A stretch of 64,000 nt of DNA. It comes from Streptomyces laurentii (lineage in GTDB: Bacteria > Actinomycetota > Actinomycetes > Streptomycetales > Streptomycetaceae). Below are positions 7,442-15,164 of this stretch, piece after piece. The notes below the pieces were generated by a model. It was not told the origin of the DNA. It worked only from the letters and a program-made list of their open reading frames with translations, and did no database searches. The position numbers and the translations under genes are program-made. The DNA is taken from positions 3,968,001 through 4,032,000 of the forward strand of contig AP017424.1 of assembly GCA_002355495.1 (NCBI GenBank). Direction: 5' to 3'. Within the stretch, counting starts at the first letter, position 1; the number at the start of each line of letters is the position of its first letter.

Positions 7442-7486
7442 CATCTGGTGCGCACCAATAGATTGGCATCTGGTGCGCACCAGATG
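7442..7486. promoter_or_regulatory. Paired GntR-type operators CATCTGGTGCGCACCA
   Basis: A perfect 20-bp palindrome at 7467-7486 (CATCTGGTGCGCACCAGATG) and a 16-base copy of its left part at 7442-7457, 25 bp apart (about 2.5 helical turns). They lie between the divergent transfer operon and the XRE gene. The GTGCGCAC core fits GntR-family sites, so the GntR-Nudix protein at 8737-9588 is the likely ligand. Confidence 0.6.
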
Positions 7487-7563
7487 CAACCCCTGGTTCG
7501 AGGTGCGTGTCGGCGTGCCCCTCCAGAGAACGGCTCAAGTGAGGTGTCTCGACAGTCAACTGG

Positions 7564-7586
7564 GGTTAACCTCAGGGGTGTTAACC
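7564..7586. promoter_or_regulatory. Operator-like inverted repeat GGTTAAC-N9-GTTAACC
   Basis: A perfect 7-bp inverted repeat ending 30 bp before the GTG of the XRE regulator and just ahead of its ribosome site. It is AT-rich relative to the surroundings. It is a plausible autoregulatory site for the XRE protein. Confidence 0.5.
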
Positions 7587-7616
7587 AGCTTTCACCTGGG
7601 GCTTTACGGAGGCGGC

Positions 7617-8753
7617 GTGGCTAAGGGGCTGAAGGCGATCCGGACCGCGCGAGGGTGGTCCCAGGACCGACTGATTCACGAGATGCGGCGGTTCGCGGAG
7701 CAGCGACTGCTCGACATCGCGTCGGCGGCCAGTCTCAAGACCTACGTATCGGAGTGGGAGAACGGGCGACGCGTCATCACGGACCGTTACGCCGCGATCC
7801 TGCGGCCGCTCCTGGGTGCCACGGACATCGAGCTGCGAGGCGAGGACGAGACCCCCGAGCCTCAGGCAGACGGCTACGCCGACCTGCTCAGTCGAATCGA
7901 TGCGGCCGGCAGCCTGAGTCGGTCCATGGTCCCGGCGTTCCTGGCCCAGACCGAGCTGCTCCGGACCATGGACCGGCAGATGGGTGCGACGGGCCTGATT
8001 GACCAGATGAACGGCCACCTGGCGGCAATGGAGGAAGCGCTCACCTTCGCTGTGCTGCCAGGGGCGCGACTACCCATCGCGACCGCCCTCGCGGGGGCAT
8101 CCACCCTCGCCGCCTGGCAGGCGTTGGACGCCGGCGCCGTGGACCGGGCATGGCGCCGGTATGAGCTCGCCAAGAAGGCGGCTCAGGACGCCGAGTCCCC
8201 GTTGTACCTGGCCCATGCGATGGGGGAGCAGGCGTACGTACTCGCGGACGCCGGTCGACCTCAGCTGGCAATCGAGCTGGTGCGAGACGCGCAGCGCACC
8301 CACCCCGAACGTCAGTCGCCCCGTCTGAGGGCGTGGCTGGCGGCGGCAGAGGCGGAGCTGTGTGCCGCTGTCGGTGGCCCGGAGATGGAGTCGGCCGCGA
8401 GGGCTGCCCTTGAGCGGGCAACCGCGCTCCTTCCGGACGACGGCGAGGTCCGCGACGCCGACATGCTGAGCATCTTCCTCAACGCCGGGCACCTGTCGAG
8501 GTGGCGGGGGAACGTCCTGGCCAAGCTCGGCGATGCCTCGGCTATGGACGAGCTGTACGCGTCGCTCCGAAGTGCCGATGAGACCTTCGTCCGCGCGAAC
8601 TCCGGCATCTACTGCGACCTCACCCAGGCGCACCTCGCCCGCGGCGAGTTGGAGGAAGCGCGGACCCACCTCCAGAAGGCCCGGTTGTCGGCGAACCGCA
8701 CGGGCTCCGTGCGGTACCGCCGACGTGTGGAGCTTCTTACCGGGCGCCTCTAG
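7617..8753 (+). CDS. XRE-family regulator with helical-repeat C-terminus (378 aa)
   Basis: The GTG start at 7617 has GGAGG just upstream; longer in-frame extensions cross the operator region and are rejected. An HTH domain lies at about residues 5-65 (AIRTARGWSQDRLIHEM, SEWENGRR). A 300-residue all-helical region with TPR-like alternation follows (ARGELEEARTHLQKARLSA near the end). It is probably the element's switch protein, sensing a peptide or partner through the helical part. It is convergent with the GntR-Nudix gene; the two overlap by 17 bp. AICE 2 has an unrelated control module at this place. Confidence 0.75.
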   Translation: MAKGLKAIRTARGWSQDRLIHEMRRFAEQRLLDIASAASLKTYVSEWENGRRVITDRYAAILRPLLGATDIELRGEDETPEPQADGYADLLSRIDAAGSLSRSMVPAFLAQTELLRTMDRQMGATGLIDQMNGHLAAMEEALTFAVLPGARLPIATALAGASTLAAWQALDAGAVDRAWRRYELAKKAAQDAESPLYLAHAMGEQAYVLADAGRPQLAIELVRDAQRTHPERQSPRLRAWLAAAEAELCAAVGGPEMESAARAALERATALLPDDGEVRDADMLSIFLNAGHLSRWRGNVLAKLGDASAMDELYASLRSADETFVRANSGIYCDLTQAHLARGELEEARTHLQKARLSANRTGSVRYRRRVELLTGRL

Positions 8754-9588
8754 TTCGGGACGCGAGGATGTGGAGCAGGGCCACGAGGGTGCCGGACCCC
8801 ATGAGCTTGCCCTCGGACATCAGGCGCGGGATGTCGTCGAGGGGGATCCAGGCGATCTCCCCGGCTTCCTCCGCGTCGGTCGGCTCGCCGACCTTCTCGG
8901 CTCCACGCGCCACGAAGATCTCATGGGGGGAGTCGACCATGCCGATCATCGGCTGGTAGCTGACAACATGCTCCACGGGGCCGGGACGCCACCCCGTTTC
9001 TTCCTCGGTCTCGCGGGCCGCCGTGACGGCCGCGTCCTCGCCCGCGTCCACGATTCCGCCAGGTAGCTCCCAACCCCACTGCTGTGGCACGAAGCGATAC
9101 CGCCACAGCATGAGAACGCGGTCCTGGTCGTCGATCACGGCGGTGACCGCCACGCGGAAGAGCCGGACCACGTGGTGCTCGAAGCGCTCGACGCCGGGCG
9201 GCTCGACGTCGACCAGGTCCACGTCCACCCACTGGTTCTCGTAGACGTGGCGAGAGCCGTGGATCTTCCACGGCTCCATCTCCGCCGGCGTCGGGACGCT
9301 CTCGCTGCCGAGGACGCGGTAGGAGCTGCGGTCGTGAGCCTTGATGAAGTGCTCGTTCGACAGACGGGCGAGTACCTGGCGCAGTGCGGTGCGGCCGATC
9401 TCCAGCTCGGCGCTCAGCGCGCGCTCGGACGGCAGCTTGTCGCCGGGACCGTAGCGCCCGGACTCGATCCACGAACGGATCGTCTCGTAGACCCTCTGCG
9501 TCTTGGGTCCCATCCTCGGCGCACGCTCCCGGATCGTCGGCTGGTGGCACCCAGCGTATCCGGGGAGCAGAAAGGATGACTCGGCCAC
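8737..9588 (-). CDS. GntR-type winged helix fused to Nudix hydrolase (Pif-like)
   Basis: The GTG start at 9588 has GAGAGG upstream. Residues about 26-95 form a GntR winged helix (GPGDKLPSERALSAELEIGRTALRQVL). Residues about 140-280 form a Nudix domain with an intact box (GIVDAGE-N7-RETEEETG), so hydrolase activity is expected. In pSAM2, Nudix protein Pif gives transfer immunity and a separate GntR protein (KorSA) represses transfer; this gene combines both features. The palindromes at 7442-7486 are its probable target. The Nudix substrate cannot be predicted. Confidence 0.8.
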   Translation of the reverse strand: MAESSFLLPGYAGCHQPTIRERAPRMGPKTQRVYETIRSWIESGRYGPGDKLPSERALSAELEIGRTALRQVLARLSNEHFIKAHDRSSYRVLGSESVPTPAEMEPWKIHGSRHVYENQWVDVDLVDVEPPGVERFEHHVVRLFRVAVTAVIDDQDRVLMLWRYRFVPQQWGWELPGGIVDAGEDAAVTAARETEEETGWRPGPVEHVVSYQPMIGMVDSPHEIFVARGAEKVGEPTDAEEAGEIAWIPLDDIPRLMSEGKLMGSGTLVALLHILASRTRGAR

Positions 9589-9680
9589 GTGAACCTCTCT
9601 TCCGAAGATCGCTCGGCCCTCCTGCCTGGGTTGCGAGCGGACAGCGGTTGGGGGCCCCGGGAGGGGCCGCTTAGGGGGTT

Positions 9681-9700
9681 TGTGGGCCATGTGTGGGCCA
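9681..9700. promoter_or_regulatory. Candidate integrase arm-type repeats of AICE 1
   Basis: Two TGTGGGCCA direct repeats at 9681-9689 and 9692-9700 (11-bp spacing), 45 bp before the tRNA-like sequence. Short, closely spaced direct repeats beside an att core are typical of tyrosine-integrase arm sites. Confidence 0.4.
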
Positions 9701-9744
9701 GGATCGCGACGCAGCATCCCGGTGGCAAGGAACATGCAGTTCAG

Positions 9745-9832
9745 GGTGGGTACGACTGCTGTGCGCCGATCGGTCTTGAAAACCGTCGAGGCAGCGATGT
9801 CTCCGTGGGTTCAAATCCCACACCCACCGCCA
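9745..9832 (+). tRNA. tRNA-Ser(TGA)-like sequence, probable attR of AICE 1
   Basis: The acceptor stem GGTGGGT/ACCCACC is perfect and CCA is encoded. The T arm (GTGGG TTCAAAT CCCAC), a long variable arm and anticodon loop CTTGAAA (anticodon TGA) are clear. The D-arm region (9752-9769) lacks the usual GG pair and stem, and the outer anticodon-stem pair is T-T. The 3' part is therefore bona fide tRNA-Ser and the 5' part looks foreign. That is what recombination inside a tRNA gene leaves at the far end of an integrated element. Whether it is a functional tRNA is doubtful. Confidence 0.6.
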
Positions 9833-9834
9833 GA

Positions 9835-9865
9835 GAAGGGGTGTCCCGGTCCGGGGCACCCCTTC
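9835..9865 (+). terminator. Terminator after the tRNA-Ser-like sequence
   Basis: Stem GAAGGGGTGTCCC / GGGGCACCCCTTC (one mismatch) with loop GGTCC, starting 3 bp after the encoded CCA. It is probably the original terminator of the host tRNA-Ser gene. Confidence 0.7.
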
Positions 9866-9996
9866 GTCGTGCCGTGGGGCGCGGCGGGCGGACGCGGGCC
9901 GAACGGGCGCCGCACCCGGACCAGGGCCCCCGCCTCGTACGGAAGGCCCTGGCCGATGTCCCGACAGCGGCTGTGCCGCGTGCTCGTGGGCGCGGG

Positions 9997-10539
9997 TCAG
10001 CTCCGCGCGGCCGGTTTCCAGTCCTCCACGAGCAGCCCGAGCAGGACCTCGTCGAGGAACTCGCCCATCACCCAGGCCGAGGAGCGCAGCACGCCCTCGC
10101 GGACGAAGCCGTTGCTCTCGGCGGAGCGCAGCATGGCGGTGTTGTCGGCCAGCGTCTCGATCTGGAGCCGGTGGAGGCTGCGGACGACGAAGCCGTAGTG
10201 GCAGAGCGCCGCGACGACGTCGGTGCCGTAGCCCTTGCCGCGGGCGGACGGCAGCAGGCCGAGGCCGATGTGGGCGCAGCGGTTGTGCGGGTCGATGCCC
10301 CACAGCGCCGCGGTGCCGACCAGGGTGCCGCCGTCCAGCTCGACCACGGAGAACGGCACGACCCGCTCGTTCTGCTCGTCCATCACGAGCCGCGGGTCCT
10401 TGGAGCCCGGCGAGATCGGCCGCCACGGTCCGCCCTCGGCCCGGGAGGAGTTGACCACGTCGTCGTAGAGCTCGGCCCGCAGGACCGGGATGTCTTCCTC
10501 GTGCCGGGCTCGGAGCCCGACCTTGCCGCCTCGAAGCAT
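9997..10539 (-). CDS. GNAT acetyltransferase, RimJ/RimL type (180 aa)
   Basis: Starts LRGGKVGLRARHEEDIPVL. It has the acetyl-CoA loop LPSARGKGYGTD (about residues 97-108) and the GNAT C-terminal pattern IETLADNTAMLRSAESNGFVREG. The length and order fit RimJ/RimL-like N-acetyltransferases, which acetylate ribosomal proteins or small amines; the substrate is unknown. AGGAAG precedes the ATG. It is the first core gene to the right of AICE 1 and stands alone on the minus strand. Confidence 0.8.
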   Translation of the reverse strand: MLRGGKVGLRARHEEDIPVLRAELYDDVVNSSRAEGGPWRPISPGSKDPRLVMDEQNERVVPFSVVELDGGTLVGTAALWGIDPHNRCAHIGLGLLPSARGKGYGTDVVAALCHYGFVVRSLHRLQIETLADNTAMLRSAESNGFVREGVLRSSAWVMGEFLDEVLLGLLVEDWKPAARS

Positions 10540-10843
10540 GTGAGCTTCCTATCCGGCGGGAGCGGCGGGCGGCAAACCAATAAGCGATCACCGGGAGAAG
10601 GCCGAGTGAGGAGGTTTATCGACATGTCTTCACACCTGAGAGGGAATCGGGGGCTCTGGTGCGATTGGTCAGGGATGGGCGGGGGCAGCTCTGGTCTCGC
10701 GACGCCGAACACCACGGTCCGGAAGGCCGGGGTGGTCGGCCAACCGCCTTGGAAAGCAAGCACTGTTCACAGCCCCAGCCGCCTTTTCTGATTCGTTTCA
10801 GATCCGTTCCGGATCGACAGCCCAGTTCCCGGAGGAATCACCT
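10540..10843. other. Intergenic region, about 300 bp
   Basis: Separates the divergent acetyltransferase and secreted-protein genes and must carry both promoters. A 55-codon frame (10624-10791) has AGGAGG 10 bases before its ATG but no recognisable protein features. No clear operator or RNA was seen. Confidence 0.4.
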
Positions 10844-11149
10844 ATGGCCAGCATCCGTACCGCCCGCGTCCTCGCCGCCGCGGCCGCTCTGCCCCTTGCC
10901 GTCGCGCTCTTCGGCGGGGTGGCCCAGGGCGACGACGGCGGGTTCGCGAACGACGGATCGGACGCCAGTGCCGCCTCGGTCGCCGGCAGCGGGGTCGGCG
11001 GCGACAACAACGGCAACGCGACCACCACCCAGCAGGTGGCGACCGGTGGCGGTGCCTCCAACGAGAACAGCACGGCGAACGTGAACGGCTCCGCCTTCAC
11101 GCCGATCGACCAGTCGGACCGGGTGGTCAACTTCTTCTATCCCTCCTGA
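10844..11149 (+). CDS. Small secreted Asn/Gly/Ser-rich protein (101 aa)
   Basis: A Sec signal peptide covers residues 1-28 (basic RTAR, hydrophobic Ala/Leu core, cleavage after VAQG). The mature part is about 72 residues, without Cys, rich in Asn, Gly, Ser and Thr. It ends with an aromatic VVNFFYPS. GGAGG lies 8 bases before the ATG. The composition recalls small cell-surface proteins of Streptomyces, but it lacks chaplin and rodlin hallmarks. It stands alone, and no function can be given. Confidence 0.7.
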   Translation: MASIRTARVLAAAAALPLAVALFGGVAQGDDGGFANDGSDASAASVAGSGVGGDNNGNATTTQQVATGGGASNENSTANVNGSAFTPIDQSDRVVNFFYPS

Positions 11150-11295
11150 CGACCGGTCCGAGGGGGCGGCGCGTGAGGTGAACGCGGGCCCGTGCGACGG
11201 CACTTCGGTGCCGACGCGCGGGCCGCTCGCTTCCGGGCGGGGAGTTCGTTTTCCGCCTCGGTGTCCGTGTGCCCGGCCTTGACAGCCCTCCGTTA

Positions 11296-11312
11296 TCTGA
11301 CGGACAGTCAGA
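11296..11312. promoter_or_regulatory. TetR-type operator TCTGAC-N5-GTCAGA upstream of the igr-like cluster
   Basis: Perfect 6-bp inverted repeat 43 bp before the first start codon, with a TTGACA -35-like hexamer at 11279-11284. Position and symmetry suit a TetR-family repressor controlling the five-gene operon. No such regulator gene is adjacent. Confidence 0.55.
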
Positions 11313-11355
11313 AAGCTGAGTGGGCAGTCCTGCCGAGACACGAGAGGGCCACGCC

Positions 11356-12573
11356 GTGCACCTCGCCCCGACCGAACGCCAGCTGCGGCTGCGCGCCGAG
11401 CTCCGCGCGTACTTCCGCGACGCGATGCCCGACGGCCCGCCGCCGCCCACCGACTCCGCCGCGCAGCGCGCGCTGCTGCGCCGCATCGGCGACGACGGGA
11501 TGCTGGGGATCGGCTGGCCGCGGGAGTACGGGGGCCAAGGGCGCGGCCCCGACGAGCAGTTCGTGTTCTTCGACGAGGCCTACCGGGCCGGTGCGCCGGT
11601 CTCCATGGTCACCCTCAACACGGTCGGACCGACCCTGATGCGGTACGGCACCGACGAGCAGAAGGCGTACTTCCTCCCCCGCATCCTGAGCGGCGAGCTC
11701 GTCTTCGCCATCGGCTACAGCGAACCCGAGGCCGGCACCGACCTGGCCGCCCTGCGGACCCGGGCCACCCGGGACGGCAAGGGCGACAACGGCAAGGGCG
11801 ACAACGGCAAGGGAGGCGGCGGCGAGGGAGGCTGGCGCATAGACGGGCAGAAGGTCTTCACCTCCAACGCCCAGAACGCCGACTGGATCTGGCTCGCCTG
11901 CCGCACCGGCACCACCGAGGACCGCCACCGCGGCATCTCGATCCTCCTCGTGCCCACCTCCGCGCCCGGCTTCTCCTGGACCCCGATCGAGACCGTCGGC
12001 GGCCTGACCACCACCGCCACCTACTACGACGCCGTCCGCGTCCCGGCCGGCCACCTCGTCGGCCGGGAGAACGGCGGCTGGGGCCTCATCACCAACCAGC
12101 TCAACCACGAACGCGTCGCCCTCGCCGCCATCGGCATGCAGGCCGAGGACTTCTACCAGGCCGCGCTCGACCAGGCCCGGCGGCCGTCCGGCGCGCCCGG
12201 GCGGCGTCGGCGGATCGACGAGCCGTGGATACGGATCCGGGCCGCCGAGGCGCACGCCCGGCTCGCCGCCACCCGCCTGCTCAACTGGCGGCTGGTCGGC
12301 GACGTCGGCGCGGGCCGGCTCGCGCCCGGGGACGCGAGCGGCGTGAAGTTCGCGGGGACGGAGTCGGCGGTCGAGGTCTACCGGCTGTGCCAGGAGATCG
12401 CGGGCCCGGCCGGGCTGGTCCGCACCGGCTCGCCCGGCGCGATCGACGGCGGCGAGCTGGAGCGGATGAACCGCGCCGCCCAGATCAACACCTTCGGCGG
12501 CGGCGTGAGCGAGGTGCAGCGCGAGATCGTCGCGACGATGCGGCTCGGCATGAAGAGGAGGGGGCGCCGGTGA
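11356..12573 (+). CDS. Acyl-CoA dehydrogenase, FadE28/ChsE2-like large subunit
   Basis: The GTG at 11356 is preferred to 11320 because GAGAGG precedes it. The 405-residue flavoprotein has a helical N-terminus, a beta domain with GYSEPEAGTDLA (FAD/substrate loop), and a C-terminal helical domain ending GGGVSEVQREIVA. In mycobacteria, FadE28-FadE29 form an alpha2-beta2 enzyme that desaturates the three-carbon steroid side-chain CoA thioester. An unusual Gly/Lys/Asp insert from a 15-bp DNA repeat (11781-11815) sits in the beta domain. The stop overlaps the next GTG. The steroid substrate is inferred from gene order. Confidence 0.8.
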   Translation: MHLAPTERQLRLRAELRAYFRDAMPDGPPPPTDSAAQRALLRRIGDDGMLGIGWPREYGGQGRGPDEQFVFFDEAYRAGAPVSMVTLNTVGPTLMRYGTDEQKAYFLPRILSGELVFAIGYSEPEAGTDLAALRTRATRDGKGDNGKGDNGKGGGGEGGWRIDGQKVFTSNAQNADWIWLACRTGTTEDRHRGISILLVPTSAPGFSWTPIETVGGLTTTATYYDAVRVPAGHLVGRENGGWGLITNQLNHERVALAAIGMQAEDFYQAALDQARRPSGAPGRRRRIDEPWIRIRAAEAHARLAATRLLNWRLVGDVGAGRLAPGDASGVKFAGTESAVEVYRLCQEIAGPAGLVRTGSPGAIDGGELERMNRAAQINTFGGGVSEVQREIVATMRLGMKRRGRR

Positions 12574-13583
12574 ACCCGACACCCGCGGACAGCTCCGGCG
12601 GTGACAGCGCCGCGCGCGTCCAGGAACTGCCGTACGAACGGCTCGCGGCGTACGAGGGGCAGACCGTCTCCCTCGCCCGCGCCGGCAAGGACCCCGTCAA
12701 CGAGCCGATGATCCGCCACTGGTGCGAGGCCATGGGCGACACCCACCCCGCCTACCGCGGGCCCGACGCCGTCGCGCCGCCGACCATGCTCCAGGCCTGG
12801 ACGATGGGCGGTCTGTCCGGTTACCCGGACCAGTCCGGCGCGTACGAGGAACTGTCCGCCCTCCTCGACGCGGCCGGCTACACCTCGATCGTCGCCACCG
12901 ACTGCGAGCAGGAGTACCTGCGGCCGCTGCGGCCCGGCGACACGGTCACCTGCGACTCCGTCATCGAGTCCGTCTCGCCGCGCAAGACCACCAAGCTGGG
13001 GACGGGGCACTTCATCACCACTCGCATGGACGTGCGCGCCGGGGGCGTACTCGCCGGAACCCACCGCTTCCGCGTGCTCAAGTACGCCCCCGCGCCCCGC
13101 TCTACGCCCCGTGCCGCACCCCGCCTCGCGCCCTCCGAGGAGAAGCCGAGACCCCGCCGCCCCCGCCCCGTCGTCAACCGCGACAACGCCGGCTTCTGGG
13201 ACGGGGTGGCCGGGCACCGCCTCCTCATCCAGCGCTGCACCACCTGCGCGACGCTCCGTTTCCCCTGGCTGCCCGGCTGCAACGGCTGCGGCTCGCGCGG
13301 CTGGGACACCGTGGAGGCGAGCGGCGAGGGCACGGTCTACTCGTACGTCGTCATGCACCACCCGCCGTTCCCGGCCTTCGACCCGCCCTACGCGGTCGTG
13401 CTCGTCGAACTCGCCGAGGGCGTACGGGTGATCAGCAACATCGTGGGCGTCCCGTACGACAAGGTGCGCATCGGCATGCCCGTCCGGCTGGAGTTCCAGC
13501 GGGTGGACGAGGATCTCGAACTCCCCTTGTTCCGCGCCCTGGTGGCGGGGGAGAGCGGCGGCGCGGACGGAGGGCAGGGCTGA
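12570..13583 (+). CDS. MaoC-like hydratase fused to DUF35 (ChsH2-like)
   Basis: A 337-residue two-domain protein. Residues about 30-170 are MaoC/hot-dog-like (NEPMIRHWCEAMGD, PPTMLQAWTMGG). Residues about 200-330 are a DUF35 rubredoxin-like zinc ribbon plus OB fold (CTTCATLRFPW, CNGCGSRGW). In Mycobacterium ChsH2, the MaoC half pairs with ChsH1 to hydrate the unsaturated steroid-CoA and the DUF35 half binds the aldolase Ltp2. All three partners lie in this operon. The GTG overlaps the preceding stop. Confidence 0.82.
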   Translation: MNPTPADSSGGDSAARVQELPYERLAAYEGQTVSLARAGKDPVNEPMIRHWCEAMGDTHPAYRGPDAVAPPTMLQAWTMGGLSGYPDQSGAYEELSALLDAAGYTSIVATDCEQEYLRPLRPGDTVTCDSVIESVSPRKTTKLGTGHFITTRMDVRAGGVLAGTHRFRVLKYAPAPRSTPRAAPRLAPSEEKPRPRRPRPVVNRDNAGFWDGVAGHRLLIQRCTTCATLRFPWLPGCNGCGSRGWDTVEASGEGTVYSYVVMHHPPFPAFDPPYAVVLVELAEGVRVISNIVGVPYDKVRIGMPVRLEFQRVDEDLELPLFRALVAGESGGADGGQG

Positions 13584-13584
13584 C

Positions 13585-14622
13585 ATGGACTTCGACCCCA
13601 CCGAGGAGCAGGCGGCGGCCCGCGGGCTCGCCGCGCGGATCTTCGGCGACCTCGCCACCCACGAACGGCTCGCCGCGGCCGGTACGGGCAGCGATCCCGA
13701 GCTGTGGAAGAGCCTGTGCGCGGCGGGCCTGCCCGAGGCCGTCGAGGAGACGGGGCTGCTCGGCCTCGTCCTGCTCGCCGAGGAGCAGGGGCGTACGACG
13801 GCGCAGGTGCCGTTCACCGCGAGCGCCGTCTACGGGCTGCTGACCGTCGCCCGGCACGGGACGCGCGAGCAGCGGGCCCGGCTGCTGCCCGGGCTGCGGG
13901 CGGGGACGACGGTGGTGGCCGGCGCCTTCCCGGCGTACGACGGCCCGGGAGACGTCCGTACGGAGCCGGGGGGCCGGCTCCGCGGCACCGTCCCGTGGGT
14001 GCCCTGGCTACGGGACGCCAGCCACGTCCTCGTCCCCGACGAGACCCGGGCGCTGTGGCTCGTCGCCGCGGAGGACTGCGGGGTGGAGCCGGTCGAGCTG
14101 ACCGCGCCCTGGTCGGCCGGGCGGCTCGTGCTCGACGGGGCGCGCGGGGAGCGGGTGGGCGTGCCCGGGGCGTACGCGGGGGTGCTGGGCGCCGCCCGGA
14201 TCGCGTTCGCGGGGCTGCAAGCGGGCGTGTGCGCCGGTGCGCTGGCCCGCGCGGTCGCGTACACCTCGGTGCGCGAGCAGTTCGGGCGCCCGCTCTCCTC
14301 CCACCAGGCCGTCCAACTCCGCGCCGCGGACGCCCACATGGACACCGAGGCCATCCGGGTCACGGCCTACGAGGCGGCCTGGCGGTACGACGAGGGCCTG
14401 CCGTGCGCCGAGGAGGCGCTGACGGCCGCCTGGTGGGCCGCCGAGGCCGGCACCCGGGTGGTGCACGCCGGACAGCATCTGCACGGCGGGCTGGGCGCGG
14501 ATCTCGAACACCCCGTCCACCGGCACTTCCTCTGGGGGCGACAGCTCGGTGTGTACCTCGGCTGCGGCACCGAACTCCTCGCCGAACTCGGCGATCTCCT
14601 CGCGAAGGGAACGCCCGCATGA
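13585..14622 (+). CDS. Acyl-CoA dehydrogenase, FadE29/ChsE1-like small subunit
   Basis: A 345-residue acyl-CoA dehydrogenase, shorter and more Ala-rich than its partner. It begins MDFDPTEEQAAARGLAARIF. It has the C-terminal helical pattern with YTSVREQFGRPLSSHQAVQ near residue 230 (flavin contacts) and GGLGADLEHPVHRHFLW at the end. Several substrate-loop residues of the beta domain are degenerate, as expected for one half of a heteromeric FadE pair. It follows the ChsH2-like gene by 1 bp and overlaps the next gene by ATGA. Confidence 0.8.
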   Translation: MDFDPTEEQAAARGLAARIFGDLATHERLAAAGTGSDPELWKSLCAAGLPEAVEETGLLGLVLLAEEQGRTTAQVPFTASAVYGLLTVARHGTREQRARLLPGLRAGTTVVAGAFPAYDGPGDVRTEPGGRLRGTVPWVPWLRDASHVLVPDETRALWLVAAEDCGVEPVELTAPWSAGRLVLDGARGERVGVPGAYAGVLGAARIAFAGLQAGVCAGALARAVAYTSVREQFGRPLSSHQAVQLRAADAHMDTEAIRVTAYEAAWRYDEGLPCAEEALTAAWWAAEAGTRVVHAGQHLHGGLGADLEHPVHRHFLWGRQLGVYLGCGTELLAELGDLLAKGTPA

Positions 14623-15164
14623 CGACAGGCCCCGCCCCGGCGCAGGCCCCGGCGCAGTCCCAGGCCCCGGCCGTACGGGTACGGGTGCGGCCCGGCGACG
14701 TCCTCGACCCGCTCGTCGTCCCCGTCACCCGCACCCTGATCGTCGCCGGGGCGATCGCCGCCCGCGACTACCAGGACGTGCACCACGACGCCGAGCGCGC
14801 CCGGGAGAAGGGCTCCCCGGACATCTTCATGAACATCCTCACCACCAACGGTCTCGTCGGCCGCTACATCACCGACCGGTTCGGCCCGCGCGCCGTCCTG
14901 CGCGCCGTCTCCATCCGGCTCGGCGCCCCCAACTACCCCGGGGACACGATGACGTTGACCGGCACGGTGACGGAGGTCGACGGCGCGACGGTACGGGTCC
15001 GGGTGGTCGGCGCCAACGGGCTCGGCCACCACGTGACGGGGACGGTGACCGTGGACGTCCCCGGGGACGGGCCCACCGGCGCACCCGGCGACGGGCCCAC
15101 CGGCGCACCCGGCGACGGGCCGGCCGACGTACCCGACGGCGCTCCGCGGGAGGCGTCCCGGTGA
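14619..15164 (+). CDS. MaoC-family hydratase subunit (ChsH1-like)
   Basis: A 181-residue single MaoC domain (residues about 20-135). It contains the hot-dog helix and hydratase motif DYQDVHHDAERAREKGSPDIF, where the conserved Asp and His of R-hydratases are present. The last 40 residues are a Gly/Pro/Asp tail encoded by a 24-bp tandem repeat (15064-15132) and look disordered. In M. tuberculosis, ChsH1 carries the catalytic pair for the ChsH1-ChsH2 hydratase. Both ends overlap neighbouring genes. Confidence 0.8.
   Translation: MTTGPAPAQAPAQSQAPAVRVRVRPGDVLDPLVVPVTRTLIVAGAIAARDYQDVHHDAERAREKGSPDIFMNILTTNGLVGRYITDRFGPRAVLRAVSIRLGAPNYPGDTMTLTGTVTEVDGATVRVRVVGANGLGHHVTGTVTVDVPGDGPTGAPGDGPTGAPGDGPADVPDGAPREASR

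Noticed and set aside
10624..10791. 55-codon ORF with an AGGAGG upstream
   Set aside because: The ribosome-like site is present, but the peptide has no signal, domain or repeat, and it sits in the promoter region of the secreted-protein gene. Not enough to call a gene.
12225..12569. Long N-terminal extension of the ChsH2-like gene
   Set aside because: It lies in another frame of the FadE28-like gene and is Arg/Pro-rich. The GTG at 12570 overlaps the upstream stop, as in the rest of the operon.
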